Shown piece by piece: positions 49,201-55,056 of a stretch of DNA of 64,000 bases. Position numbers and translations under genes: made by a program. The stretch is from contig NZ_VKAB01000008.1 of NCBI RefSeq assembly GCF_009769385.1, positions 124,001 to 188,000 of the forward strand, read 5' to 3'. The notes under the pieces were generated by a model. That model was not told the DNA's origin. It made no database searches and saw only the letters and a list, made by a program, of their open reading frames with translations. Position 1 is the stretch's first letter. Every line of letters begins with the position of its first letter. This stretch comes from Saccharothrix deserti (GTDB taxonomy: Bacteria > Actinomycetota > Actinomycetes > Mycobacteriales > Pseudonocardiaceae).

Positions 49201-52200
49201 CCGGACTCGGTCCTCGAGGACTCGATGAACAACCTCCAGCGGCTGGTCGACTTCAGCTCGCCGACCAGCGTCAAGGCGATGATCGACAGCGCCCTGGACA
49301 GCGGCGTTCCGCTGCTGGTGCACCAGCCGGGCACGTTCGGCAAGGACACGTTCCAGGTCACGCTGCGCGCGAAGACCACCGGCGACCCCCGGTTCGACCG
49401 GGTGGTCAACGACGGTGTGGACATGGAGCACACCATCGCGGCCGCGCGGAAGGTCACCGACGGCCAGGGCCGCGGCAAGGGCTGGGGCGTCGGCGTGAAG
49501 GCGCCGGGCCTGGCCCAGCCGGGCAGCGCCAACCCGAACGTGTCCGGCACGGCCGGCGTGATCGCGGCGGCGAACTTCAACCACGCGCAGAGCAGTTCGA
49601 CCACCGACTCGACCACGCGGCAGTTCGGCCACCTGCGGGCGGGCGGCGGTCCGGCGGTGAAGTACACCGTGCCGGTCGAGTTCGAACTGGTGGTGGAGAA
49701 GGGCGACCAGGTCGTCTCGACGGCGACCAGCGGCCCGCAGGAGATGGGCGTCCGGCTGCACGCGGACAACCAGAAGGTCGCGGGCGGCCCGCCGCCGAAC
49801 CAGCCGTACATGGCCGCGGCGATCAAGCGGGGCCCCGAGCTCGGCACGCCCACCGCCGCCCTGGCGTGGCAGCAGGCGAACACCCCGTCCGACCTGCCCG
49901 CGTCCGCGTCGGTGGAGAGCCTGCGCGGCGCGGCGGACCTGCGTGCCGCGGCGATCCGGGCGCTGGCCGACGCGGGCGCCAACCAGGGCATCACCGGCAA
50001 GGGCACCGGCCCGCTCAACACGCTGCTGTCCACGCTGAGCTCGGAGAACCTGCAGCCCAGCCTGCCCGGGATGCTGGACGGCCCCCTGGAGGTGCCCGGC
50101 CTGCACGAGGCGGCGCTCACGTTCGGCCAGGACGCGGACGTGAAGGTGTACGCCAAGCTGGTCAACCCCCGGTTGGGCGGCCTGAGCGACGGCGTGAACC
50201 TGGAGAACCCCGAGTCCACCGTGAGCACGACCAGCGGTGAGGCGAAGGTCAGCGAGAACGCCGACGTGTCGGTGGGCTTCGCGACCGGCGGCGCGGGCGT
50301 GAAGCAGCACGGCGACCCCAAGGACACAGTCAACTTCAGCACCGGCGGCGTCGAGGTGCGGCACGCGTCCAACGACGCGCAGGCGGTGTCCGGCGGTGTG
50401 ACCGACAACAAGGTCAACAACCTCAAGCCGCAGGGCCGGTCCGGGCTGGTCGAGTTCGACGTCGAGTACCGGGTGGTCGCCACCATCGGCGGCAAGACCG
50501 GCGTGGTCGACCTGGCGGTGCCCGGCTCGGCCGCGGTGCGGATGCCCGCGCCGGAGGCGGAGACCGTGCTCGGCCGCGAGTTCGACGCCGCGCTCAGCGA
50601 CGCGCAGAACGACGTGAAGACGACGGCGAAGGCGTGGCGGGACGCGGAGATCGCGGTCGACAAGGCCCGCAACGACGCGCAGGACACCATCAACGAGGTG
50701 GCGGCCGAACTCGCCAAGACCGACAACGCGCTGACCGACGCCCAGATCGCGTTGAACGACGCGATCGAGGCCGACGTCGCCGAGTCCGGCAAGGTCCCCG
50801 ACCTGGAGACCGGCGTCGAGACCGCCACCGACGGCGTGACCGAGGCGCAGGAGACCTACAAGAACCTGACCAGCCGGGTCGCGGAGCTGGAGATCGAGGC
50901 GCAGAACGCCGACGGCGTGGTAGGCGACCGGGCACACGACGTGACGGAGAGCGCCGATGTCGTCACCGACCTGGAAGGCAGGCTGTCCGACGCCGACGCC
51001 CGCCTGACCGAGGCGGACAAGGCCGTCGACCTCGCCGAGCAGAACCTGGCCGCCCACCAATCCGCGCCCCCGCCCGCCGAGGGCGCGCCGCCGGTGGACC
51101 CGGCCGTGGCGCAGGGCCTGCAAGCCGAGATCACCGACGCCGTCGCGGTCCGGGACGGCATCAAGTCCGAGGTCGACGGCCTGACGGACGAGCTGGGCAA
51201 AGCGCGGACGCAGCACGAGACGGCCGTCAAGAACCACAAGCAGGCCGAGGACGCCGCCGCGAAGGCCCTGGAAGACCTGAACGGCGTGAAGGACGCCCAG
51301 GCCAAGGCGCGCGACAACCTGACGGACGCGGGCAAGAACCTCAAGACGGCCAAGGACGACCTCCGCGACCAGCAGAAGAGCATCCGCGACGCCCAGACGG
51401 CCCGCAACGACGCGCAGAAGCAGTACGACGGCCTGGTCAGCGCCCGCGACGCCCAGGACGCCCGCATCACCGCGGCCGAGGTGGAGCTGGACGCCAAGCG
51501 GCGCGAGGCGGACGCCCGTCAGCAGGAGTGGTGGAACGCCAAGATCGCGGTGGACCGGCAGATCGACACCTACAACACCACCGCACCCGCCCCCGCCCCT
51601 ACCCCCACGCCCACCAACGGCACCCCGCCCACCAACGACACCCCACCGACCAACGGCACCCCGGAGATCGTGGTCACGCCGCCGAACCCGGCCCCGTCGA
51701 CCACGAACGGCAACCCTCGCACCGCACCGCCGAACGTCCCCACCCCGGCCCTCCCCGAGCACGTCAGCGAGGCCATCCGGCACCTGAAGTTCACCACCAC
51801 CGACCTCCTCCCGACCGCCCCACCACCGGCCATCGGCGGCCTGTACGCGGCCATCGGCCGGGCCACCGGCATCCCGCCGGCGACGCTGCGCCAAGAAGTG
51901 GTGACCACCGCGGGCGGCATCCCGCAGCACGTCGCGGACTTCACCGTGACGCACCCCATGCGCAAGAGCCACCTGTACGGGGCGCTGGTGGAGAACCTGA
52001 ACTGGTCGCTCAAGGACGCGCCGGAGAACACCAGGGCGGGCAACGCCCGCGACCTCGCCGGGCGGCTCATCGCGACCCGGTTGGGCGCGAACCTGGTCAT
52101 CCACCTCCCCGGCACACCCCAGCCGGTGTGGCTCGCACCGTTCACCGGGCAGGTCCAGCCGGAGATCCACATCGACCTCGTCATCGTCAACGGCGTGGCC

Positions 52201-52218
52201 ACCTACCGGTCGCGCTGA
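31282..52218 (+). CDS. Giant modular T7SS-type protein (6978 aa) with two metalloprotease domains
   Basis: One uninterrupted 20.9-kb gene; ATG with GGAG 8-9 nt upstream. No Sec signal. Order by residue: Gly/Pro head; EspC/WXG100-like helices (about 40-130); seven 26-residue Pro/Gly repeats (157-338) then Pro/Thr linker to about 840 with three FDAPK motifs; a unique domain (about 843-1545) ending in an OmpA-like-looking stretch; metalloprotease 1 (about 1580-1945, HEIGHFLGLHD); a 480-residue insert with DxD and VQHGA motifs; six repeats of about 255 residues (2495-4020); coiled coil (4020-4365); metalloprotease 2 (about 4465-4830); six more repeats (4880-6425); coiled coil (6430-6765); Pro linker; C-terminal domain (about 6820-6978). 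Likely an exported toxin or surface protein. Confidence 0.85.
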   Translation: MARGGGGVESNPGSSGNPSSSPPPPPSPPPSPGGPTGNTGFGMSESSMQGLQNKAGDFQSRLAAISSGLQGLKLAPNALGPIGIAAVPALNNSNDASVKQANNASTAMGNVQSGLKATVQTHVQNDQFGREQFAKIDPNSNAQRPPGSPGSGPLGSKTPGGPSVTPVNNVPGASGPNTPGGGKTPGGPNVGPIKNVPGATGPNTPGGGKTPGGPNVAPIKNVPGASGPNAPGGSKTPGGPNVGPITNVPGGTGPNTPGGGKTPGGPNVGPITNVPGGTGPNTPGSTRGTGGSSVGPIKNVPGGTGPNAPGGGKAPGGSSVGPITNVPGASGSSTPGGPRGTTPGGGTPPVKGGPTPGAAPVTGAATPPGGSTASRSISGALSGAPTAPPIAGGPMAPGAPGAQGAGGTDRSSKFTGGPGKGTFDAPKAPTGDGTISKAPSSSSSTPPPAPKPTIGAPGPTTPPTTTPPSTTPPSTTPPSTTPPSTTPPPSTSTTAPSTTPKPTPGGTPPVSSPAAGAPPMAGPPPAAGAPGGNQSTDRSSKFTGGPGKGVFDAPKPPTADGNITKAPPTSSSTPPPAPRPTPTSPSPTVPPAVTTPPTAPPAVTTPVGTTPAGTPTTAPPTSATPPPATKTPLPTNTPPPVTTPPAAPPSAVPPAATPPAATPPATGAPSPTTGGDRNSKFTQPSTPSGVFDAPKPPVPDGTVKTAPPAGQVPPNAPPTPNTPPVNTPNTNTAPPATTPLAKAPPTAPPAGPPVTPAPVNSPTAPTAPPASTPPVSSPPPTANTPAPNTPNVAPPNSPAPATAPPARNSPTGAAPNTDPAVVAAVVVPPNSPVPPSAPRRSRPQGIVVESITDLAQLGNPDSPTDINTAAAYVSLISSQPPGTDVDQDVHPDLSDYVITFDPETGVATTADVDNDSLLDFYFDNDPAGDVDVQSAPSGPVVTTNYTVESDGTVPPFTSHAHNTTFVATGGFPAFLPVVAQTPVAKPPLVFSSDGTIAVPARNADGHFKEFYATPDVIADANARLKEVGSKVTLNPVPGNKVRYGQGDVNTELVMVQPTFKSTPPGVCSEFSMGVIGGSHRQVVLRPADPNATPTVGRIANGGPLQFYGTHELADALANAANDPNSGGITHAAVVGPMSTASLDGPMPGQAYGTALRPGTDARAKLDAAAEQLGVNQFAWANPGEAYVIQSVSAPSPGVDGRVEPNFGLNFARPEQGTNGGVQLPQVWGYHFGSVVANSADNQAQFTIETVRQGGARKFHLDQAIDANLREHGADLDQIRTDLANDPNSTDLQKRLVDSLIDIRDNRQTLADPSIDGAPRQIAEVNLQNAELNARQAISGLSGNNDLPQPGQMWFIGHYGKTEGETFFDKWGHVDTPNIQMQLANPIAAVAVANSSGADVKVPLPDARDIDVQAVANGEVTPPGAGMLTGMAKSAVDAALWRNRNGLPLPEIHLHGYSNSSFRPNANGQHRADIAAAFTSREIGRLLADAQQNLPPGQTPLTADQIRVVPDSRGSNLPPGSRNPDQDGRSVVGEMVIPDRPAPTTQTAPPPAPTRGPVGDPPAVDSPAQTPPTTTRDQAPRGPSPELSFDGPAGVDLTAEQNAQVDSLAADVAETNAMRDRNGYRPAVVEVSGANAQAVADALAARGVDAQIRDSGRDTGTDVRVDYDLQRPDGWTPPAAPVGVKVTDTVITSAKPQAPHPILDNPDWRHSPAANAPWFDAQPNAASNQSIEDARANAPITSTVRGEDGGVRSNTTVGPDGIAMKAWGGAIAYDTRVMDVNGVPVRDFTVKLFIDPNGNANATPDQVTDIQKRTKQGIETFYNNGNRLPGGEQFHVTVEFSTDPADAHATIDITKPGGRANQVEWPVNSDPAVLGHEIGHFLGLHDEYFEKGDVKPIFQHKDGKGRVVDDNGPMTDDFDTPGAGVKPRNLWLIENRMHALESFNPPPAPTPVSPDTVPPDAPRSDVDTAPQIDHQPPRVSDTFAKDVFDAVQSSVEPAPRPVGMREAWDSPRPADPNPLTPQRLSDEFGMPEINQARFQDLADRFNLTYDVRPTNPDSVKWLEQGAVPKPKDIKAKTINELDTYLGASPENIGLVGYFSPTPPDPEVLASVDPNTRKGIEERYKERGEEFDALASELEAFAADGRYQVDPETGVVQKSTPDGPKNITGDHDVYHIRQPDGGAALADYDYDLDVWRLTKREMGVQHGAHMYWEPQGDFQHKIFNKIVGKHQQDALDAEPLIRFSPGEPPSLVFADPRPPANQNPASPPPPIGPDSDVATVLDHQANGRPGPDVSAQRPDFPPSREAAWEAHSQAQQDLESATRARDVLDSHAGGPYADRARAALDNAWRDVANTQVALDRATSDMRTWGNDPAAVRALLDAQANPPATTAPPASTDVQPPNAPTRTQNTAPAARSVDTDVQPPNAPWRNPFRSTPTPQPISAPIPMVDLTTPANTTPTPTPATTGTDAANSNAAPAPTPTPAPIPAPTPAPPPAPNPVLGSRNLPDFFQDGKALGTVAPTDVRGAQQVTGVMTGITPADAAVIESALESNFESFLGQGRDFQVKIGKDWFEANVQATMLPPANDAAVTGTPSTTTKVDMAAQSGTATGTATNLTTADDVGLAAAATAGVGPYGSLAGKAQLATPATTLNTSSGTVDQRVIRGGESSTNVDVPVSFRVTLTAANGTVRPPQAVNGGVTLAVPDDLGTIADSGNAQPAAALPPGWGSRLEHALPEAVTDFDANQAFTDVSKKMHPSITRIGAPGRTALRDFLNPTTVRDNMGAMLGGWVTSPDLISPHGSKANAVRMKATLLTAELVGTTDAAQLRLHESQATGSSVSSTSKTGFDVAAGVGGGVGVPGVIGGTAGITGGYSARTSDTSSAGTSSGTRTGIQLKGETGLYKVTANVHVSTPNGADVVVPVTTYLRVGLPEAAALDLPVPPGTDAGLTRPGTAGTKFLPPYLAADLAAGNVKVGEFGPGTRVQSQVQATLKDLPGFGKFLPGWNDPDANPRRGQGLADVAEAMANQRKLDAELSPTALKTKMDSLLGPGVQVQLKKRGLSTNEYVNITVRARPVDSTHLGQVDARNVRGSANTAPKLDSTTATQKSVSLGVEGKATFPVKTADASLTPTPQFGAKYTHGWGNKNTGGPTVSSTGLNVGSPNAQVFSQDLEFDVEITTFSRNRAWVKRVTPGSPFLQVPDPRLVARTGGPNPPGVANLDRISGPVHLWVSDSSSMDHDPSGFRPGTPTSTRLDNPPTIKNLLNPPVPRPPAPDFLHVEAVVNTETVRDQAIEALNAAAQGDSSLTVPGTEARNQIDRLFSPESIKANLRKLTETGMQENGLKYGRRVTDRSGAIGMAIGLGNPKLVSISDNTGTENATTGGYKAGDAKSSGHTVDLTAGINLPVRPNTTPPPAGEPTPASGSGGVAVAGRITPYSSSKTSANEISGSVDRNVVTPPGARTVLIQLDADVTVVGETRSGNAVYGGTPRVAGATVTLPGGVFVRVSEDVARGLGVLPDVKPTTPSPVFGAMVPPATLTPGQPSSLGLSTLDTAPDLTGLVSGLITDVNRETGGPFKSDLVPGSVLKDSMNNFQRLVDFTSPTSVKAMIDSALDGGVPLLLHQPGTFGKDTYQVTLKARITNTPRFDGVVNDGVDMEHTIAGAQKLTDGQGRSTGWGVGLKSPGLAQPGSANPNVSGGVGVIAAGNVGQQHSSTVTKAATGQFGHLRAGGGPAAKYTVPIEFELVVEKGDRVVTRATGQPQDVGVRLHGDNQKVFTPAAAPPPGYASTTTTPPAAQGTPAAATAWQRNGDPATLPPKASVENLRGAADLRAAAIRALADAGANQGITGKGTGPLNTLLSTLSSENLQPSLPGMLDGPLEVPGLHEAALTFGRNAEVKVYAKLVNPRLGGLSDGVNLENPTSSVTTTSSEAKHSETGDVSVGWATGSASVKPNTDPKDTAGFSTGGIETRHAAEDAEALSGGATNNKVNNLKPQGRTGLVDFDVEYRVVATIGGKTSVVDLDIPGSASVRMPSPEAETVLGRDFDADLSTAQTAVKDTAKAWRDAELAVDGARHDAQTVINRNAAEIARLQSDLGQLQVDHNNAIDTDLTEAGRVPGLEQAVRDAQTARDDANTAIDDLSTQIPDLDAAHRDARDALADADADVVSTGRDLADANAEAAAAQGRLDDAQAALDLAQTNLDTHLDNRPADAPPIAADPVAKDLVGQVDDARATRDAREADVATAVDVATDAQTANTAAIRKQADAQLKVDNAERAANQARTDLATANADLNTALGDLRTADTNLDTGREAAQNAADAREAARQAQQQVDNAIADLEAEITAAEVELDNRRTEADARQLDWWNARIEVDQRIADFNRAPTPPPPPGTTPTITVTPPGTTPTITVTPPGTTPVVTTPQPDNTVTSPEPGTPPAEVAAPPFSPAPATRSATDTTAPPAPTTPTATPAPAPARPYQTPSPERSFDVPAGAQLDDTQTADLDTLAADITESNAMRDRNGYQHAVVEVSGPNAQVVADALAAKGIDAAIRDTNGPTTDVHVNHDLKRPDGWTPPAAPVGVKVTDTVITSAKPQAPHPILDNPDWRHSPARSAPWFDAQPNAASSADIQDARTNAPITSTVRGEDGGVLNNTTIGPDGIDMKAWRGPIAYDTRVMDVNGVPVRDFTIKVFIDSNGNANATPDQVAEIQKRTKQGVESLFNHGNRLPGGEQFHVTVEFPTDPADAHATIDITAPDGRANQLSWPVDSDPAVLGHEVGHFLGLHDEYFEKGDVKPIFQHEDGKGRVIDDNGPMTDDLDTPGAGVKPRNLWLVENRMHALESFNPPPAPDTTNPAATTDTSTTPTSSNADVQPPNAPLRNPFRRTTPNPVVPMATITPPNPGPVLATKNLPDFFQNNQALGTIAPVDVQGAAKVTGAVNGLKTDDATKIETALTSDFESFLGHGRNFQVKIGKDWFEANIQATMMPPADPDAAVSTPSTNTKVDMTAQSGTSTSTTNTLTTANDIGGSATAGVAVGPYGSLGGKAQLATPATDSSSSTSTVDQRIIRSGEFSTRANVPVSYQITLTDAQGNAQPPITVDSDHTGPVDVTLQIPNDLSTIADSNPTIADNGPDPTPDWGARIEHPVPEAVTVANPNQAFTDVAAKLHPSITKIGSPGRTALQTFLSPTTIRDNMGAMLTGWVTSPDLVSPHASKGAAVQVHANLRTAELVGVHDAAQLRLHEATSSSTGVTATTKTGFDATGGFGGNVGVPGAVTGQVGATLGYSARTADSSNAGTNTTNRTGIQLKGETGLYKVTADVEVRTPSGANVTVPVTTYVRLGLPEAAALNLPTPEGTQPGIAKPTAEPRWAPPYLDAAIAAGNAKVGDFEPAARVQPQVEAALKNVEGFEKFLPSWNDPNANPRSGKGQGFADVAQQLANQRKLNQLSPTALKSNMDSLMGPGVQIQLKNSDATSNTYVNITVKAKLTNSTHLGQADARNVRGSSSSGPKLDSATATTKGWSGGIEGKVVIPDKTGIATVTPTPQFGVKYNQSSTVKNTAGPTVNSTGLNVGSPNAQVFGNDVEFEVEITTFTRPRSWVQRVTPDRPGQHAPQPRVVARTVDLTRSLDPNARDNPQVLPQINGKVNVWVSDSSAMKSDPAGFKPGDPVVTRLTDAPAVKDLLTTRPEQKSPEFLHVEAVANTTTLRDEAIDALNRAAKGDSALTVPGTESRNQIDRMFSPENIKANLRKLVETGMQEQSLKYDRRITDRTGSVGMSMKLGNPKLISISNDTGTENAVTGGYKAGESKSVSRSVDVTGGINVPVKPNATPPPAGEPTPASGAGGAAVTGKITPWADSKSQAVEISGSVDRNFVTPPAARTVLIQLDADVTIVGESRAGNVLHGGTPRAEGATVNLPKSVFVRVSEDVARELGVLPNVSPNVPPPAFPRMAPPKTLATGEPGSLGLSTVDKVPDLSGVVNDLIADVNQKTSKRFGDPLVPDSVLEDSMNNLQRLVDFSSPTSVKAMIDSALDSGVPLLVHQPGTFGKDTFQVTLRAKTTGDPRFDRVVNDGVDMEHTIAAARKVTDGQGRGKGWGVGVKAPGLAQPGSANPNVSGTAGVIAAANFNHAQSSSTTDSTTRQFGHLRAGGGPAVKYTVPVEFELVVEKGDQVVSTATSGPQEMGVRLHADNQKVAGGPPPNQPYMAAAIKRGPELGTPTAALAWQQANTPSDLPASASVESLRGAADLRAAAIRALADAGANQGITGKGTGPLNTLLSTLSSENLQPSLPGMLDGPLEVPGLHEAALTFGQDADVKVYAKLVNPRLGGLSDGVNLENPESTVSTTSGEAKVSENADVSVGFATGGAGVKQHGDPKDTVNFSTGGVEVRHASNDAQAVSGGVTDNKVNNLKPQGRSGLVEFDVEYRVVATIGGKTGVVDLAVPGSAAVRMPAPEAETVLGREFDAALSDAQNDVKTTAKAWRDAEIAVDKARNDAQDTINEVAAELAKTDNALTDAQIALNDAIEADVAESGKVPDLETGVETATDGVTEAQETYKNLTSRVAELEIEAQNADGVVGDRAHDVTESADVVTDLEGRLSDADARLTEADKAVDLAEQNLAAHQSAPPPAEGAPPVDPAVAQGLQAEITDAVAVRDGIKSEVDGLTDELGKARTQHETAVKNHKQAEDAAAKALEDLNGVKDAQAKARDNLTDAGKNLKTAKDDLRDQQKSIRDAQTARNDAQKQYDGLVSARDAQDARITAAEVELDAKRREADARQQEWWNAKIAVDRQIDTYNTTAPAPAPTPTPTNGTPPTNDTPPTNGTPEIVVTPPNPAPSTTNGNPRTAPPNVPTPALPEHVSEAIRHLKFTTTDLLPTAPPPAIGGLYAAIGRATGIPPATLRQEVVTTAGGIPQHVADFTVTHPMRKSHLYGALVENLNWSLKDAPENTRAGNARDLAGRLIATRLGANLVIHLPGTPQPVWLAPFTGQVQPEIHIDLVIVNGVATYRSR
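31750..32295 (+). repeat. Seven tandem 78-bp (26-residue) repeats in the giant gene
   Basis: Each unit reads as (K/R)(T/A/G)PGGPNVGPI(K/T)NVPG followed by xTGPNxPGGG, with small variations. Seven in-frame copies run from residue 157. The Pro/Gly composition suggests an extended, flexible wall-crossing stalk. Copy number may vary between strains. Confidence 0.85.
36034..37110 (+). other. Metalloprotease domain 1 of the giant protein
   Basis: Residues about 1585-1943. LGHEIGHFLGLHDEYFEKGD carries the zinc motif: His1875, catalytic Glu1876, His1879, Gly1882 and Asp1885 as probable third ligand (HExxHxxGxxD, metzincin-like). The upstream core contains VITSAKPQAPHPILDNPDW and FHVTVEF strands. About 80 percent or more of residues are shared with domain 2 by eye. 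Confidence 0.8.
37390..38040 (+). other. Insert in unit 1 with possible nucleotidyl-cyclase-toxin-like motifs
   Basis: Residues about 2037-2253, absent from the second unit. KAKTINELDTYLG, NITGDHDVYHIRQPDGG (Asp2168-x-Asp2170) and MGVQHGAHMYWEPQGDF (His2204) resemble, by pattern only, the DxD and NHG/QHG blocks of edema-factor/ExoY-type cyclases. No catalytic Lys pair was confirmed. It is followed by a short helical region and a Pro linker. Confidence 0.35.
38764..43350 (+). other. Module B1: six divergent repeats of about 255 residues
   Basis: Each repeat begins with a short helix (for example LSPTALKTKMDSLLGPGVQV, FSPESIKANLRKLTETGMQE, TSPTSVKAMIDSALDGGVPL), then strands, a Gly/Ser/Thr-rich stretch, and a strand pair ending in a V-x-(L/M)P-type edge. 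Approximate starts: 38764, 39430, 40240, 41090, 41880, 42650. I know no named family that fits. Confidence 0.7.
44406..44480 (+). repeat. Short tandem repeat in the linker between the two units
   Basis: GTTPTITVTPP is encoded twice in tandem as 33-bp units and a third, degenerate copy (GTTPVVTTP) follows. It marks the junction between the first coiled coil and the second metalloprotease unit. Confidence 0.7.
44680..45750 (+). other. Metalloprotease domain 2 of the giant protein
   Basis: Residues about 4467-4823. LGHEVGHFLGLHDEYFEKGD has His4755, Glu4756, His4759, Gly4762 and Asp4765. DNA at 44927-45044 is identical to 36287-36404 over 118 bp. All putative zinc ligands are retained, so both copies could be active. 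Confidence 0.8.
45930..50560 (+). other. Module B2: second set of six repeats
   Basis: Collinear with module B1, repeat for repeat (approximate starts 45930, 46620, 47390, 48280, 49090, 49860). The offset from B1 is 7200 bp. The sixth repeat is nearly identical in DNA to that of B1 (42721-42875 against 49921-50075, one difference). Confidence 0.75.
51744..52215 (+). other. Unique C-terminal domain of the giant protein
   Basis: About 157 residues after the last Pro linker: IGGLYAAIGRATGIPPATLR, then helices (ARDLAGRLIATRLGANLVIH) and a strand end (IHIDLVIVNGVATYRSR). The layout resembles an OTU-like cysteine protease, but the catalytic Cys position appears replaced. It occupies the place where polymorphic toxins carry the effector. 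Assignment is weak. Confidence 0.35.
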
Positions 52219-52444
52219 TCCGCAGTGGACGGCGTCGACCACTCGAAAGAGTGATCGGCGCCGCACTTCGGGCCAGGAACGACGGTGAGGAGAATCGATC
52301 CAGCGCACACCCGGTGTCTCGTCGCTCACAGAGGCGTCAGGCCGTTGGGTCGGGTGCCGCGCGCGGGTCTAGCATCCGAGGGTCAAGGTCCGAGTACACA
52401 CGTACCGGAGACCAGTCCACCACTGACGCTGGAGGCCGTTGCGC
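52219..52444 (+). promoter_or_regulatory. Intergenic region with possible sdh promoter
   Basis: 226 bp between the giant gene and sdhC without a supported ORF. TTGGGT (52345-52350) and TAGCAT (52370-52375), 19 nt apart, form a weak promoter candidate about 70 bp before the sdhC start. Confidence 0.3.
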
Positions 52445-52867
52445 ATGGCCGGCACCACCGCACCCGAGCGGGCGGGCACCTCTAAAGGGGGCGGAACGCT
52501 CTACCGCGGCGACCTGGGGATGTGGTCCTGGGTCGCCCACCGCATCACCGGTGTGTTGACGTTCTTCTTCCTGTTCGCACACGTCCTGGACACCGCGCTG
52601 GTGCGGGTGTCCCCGGACGCGTACGACAAGGTCATCGAGACCTACAAGAACCCGATCGTCAACCTGTTCGAGGTCGGCCTGGTCGGCGCGGTCCTCTACC
52701 ACGCGCTCAACGGCATCCGCGTGATGCTGGTCGACTTCTGGGCCAAGGGCCCGCGCTACCAGCGGCAGATGTTGTGGGCGATCCTCGGTGTCTGGGTGCT
52801 CGTCATGATCCCCGGCACCTACTTCATGATGGTCCGCACGGTGTCCGATCTGTTCGGGGGTCACTGA
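52445..52867 (+). CDS. sdhC: Succinate dehydrogenase cytochrome b556 subunit
   Basis: A 140-residue membrane anchor; ATG 52445 with GGAGG about 10 nt upstream. Three helices: HRITGVLTFFFLFAHVLD, VGLVGAVLYHALNGIRVML and LWAILGVWVLVMIPGTYFMM. The haem-ligand histidine is in LYHALNGIR. It anchors SdhA/B and passes electrons to menaquinone in the TCA cycle and respiratory chain. First gene of sdhCDAB; sdhD begins 2 nt after its stop. Confidence 0.94.
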   Translation: MAGTTAPERAGTSKGGGTLYRGDLGMWSWVAHRITGVLTFFFLFAHVLDTALVRVSPDAYDKVIETYKNPIVNLFEVGLVGAVLYHALNGIRVMLVDFWAKGPRYQRQMLWAILGVWVLVMIPGTYFMMVRTVSDLFGGH

Positions 52868-52869
52868 TC

Positions 52870-53280
52870 ATGAGCGAGCTGACCCTGGCCAGGCCGCGCA
52901 CCCCGCGCCGTCCCGCCGCACGCCGCAACAACTTCGAGCTGTACAGCTGGCTGTTCATGCGCATCTCGGGTGTCGCGCTGGTCGTGCTGGTGCTCGGGCA
53001 CCTGTTCATCATGAACATCCTCGACGGCGGCGTGCACCGCATCAACTTCGGCTTCGTCGCGGGCCGGTGGGCCTCGCCGTTCTGGCAGTTCTGGGACCTG
53101 GCCATGCTGTGGCTGGCCCAGATCCACGGCGGCAACGGCCTGCGCACCGTGATCAACGACTACGCCCGCAAGGACGCGACCCGGTTCTGGCTCAAGGTGC
53201 TCCTGTACTGCTCGATGGTGCTGATCATCGCCCTCGGCACGTACGTGATCTTCACCTTCGACCCGAACATCACCGACTGA
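52870..53280 (+). CDS. sdhD: Succinate dehydrogenase hydrophobic anchor subunit
   Basis: A 136-residue protein, MSELTLARPRTPRRPAARRN at the N-terminus, with three transmembrane helices (MRISGVALVVLVLGHLFIMN, WQFWDLAMLWLAQIHGGNGL, VLLYCSMVLIIALGTYVIFT). The GHLFIMN and QIHGGNGLR histidines are the likely haem or quinone-site residues. It completes the membrane half of complex II with SdhC. Confidence 0.94.
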   Translation: MSELTLARPRTPRRPAARRNNFELYSWLFMRISGVALVVLVLGHLFIMNILDGGVHRINFGFVAGRWASPFWQFWDLAMLWLAQIHGGNGLRTVINDYARKDATRFWLKVLLYCSMVLIIALGTYVIFTFDPNITD

Positions 53281-53304
53281 CCCGCCGCGGGGAGTACTAG
53301 AGCC

Positions 53305-55055
<1,751 letters not shown>

Positions 55056-55056
<1 letters not shown>

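Noticed and set aside
31282..52218. Nonribosomal peptide or polyketide synthase as explanation for the giant gene
   Set aside because: No condensation, adenylation, ketosynthase or carrier-protein motifs are present; repeats, Pro-rich linkers and HExxH domains argue for an exported modular protein.
46738..52329. Minus-strand ORF of 1863 codons opposite the giant gene (and others at 31638-33884, 37540-41439)
   Set aside because: These are antisense mirrors of a GC-rich gene with strong third-position bias; their products are low-complexity Arg/Gly/Val/His-rich with no recognisable domain, and the plus-strand frame is clearly coding.
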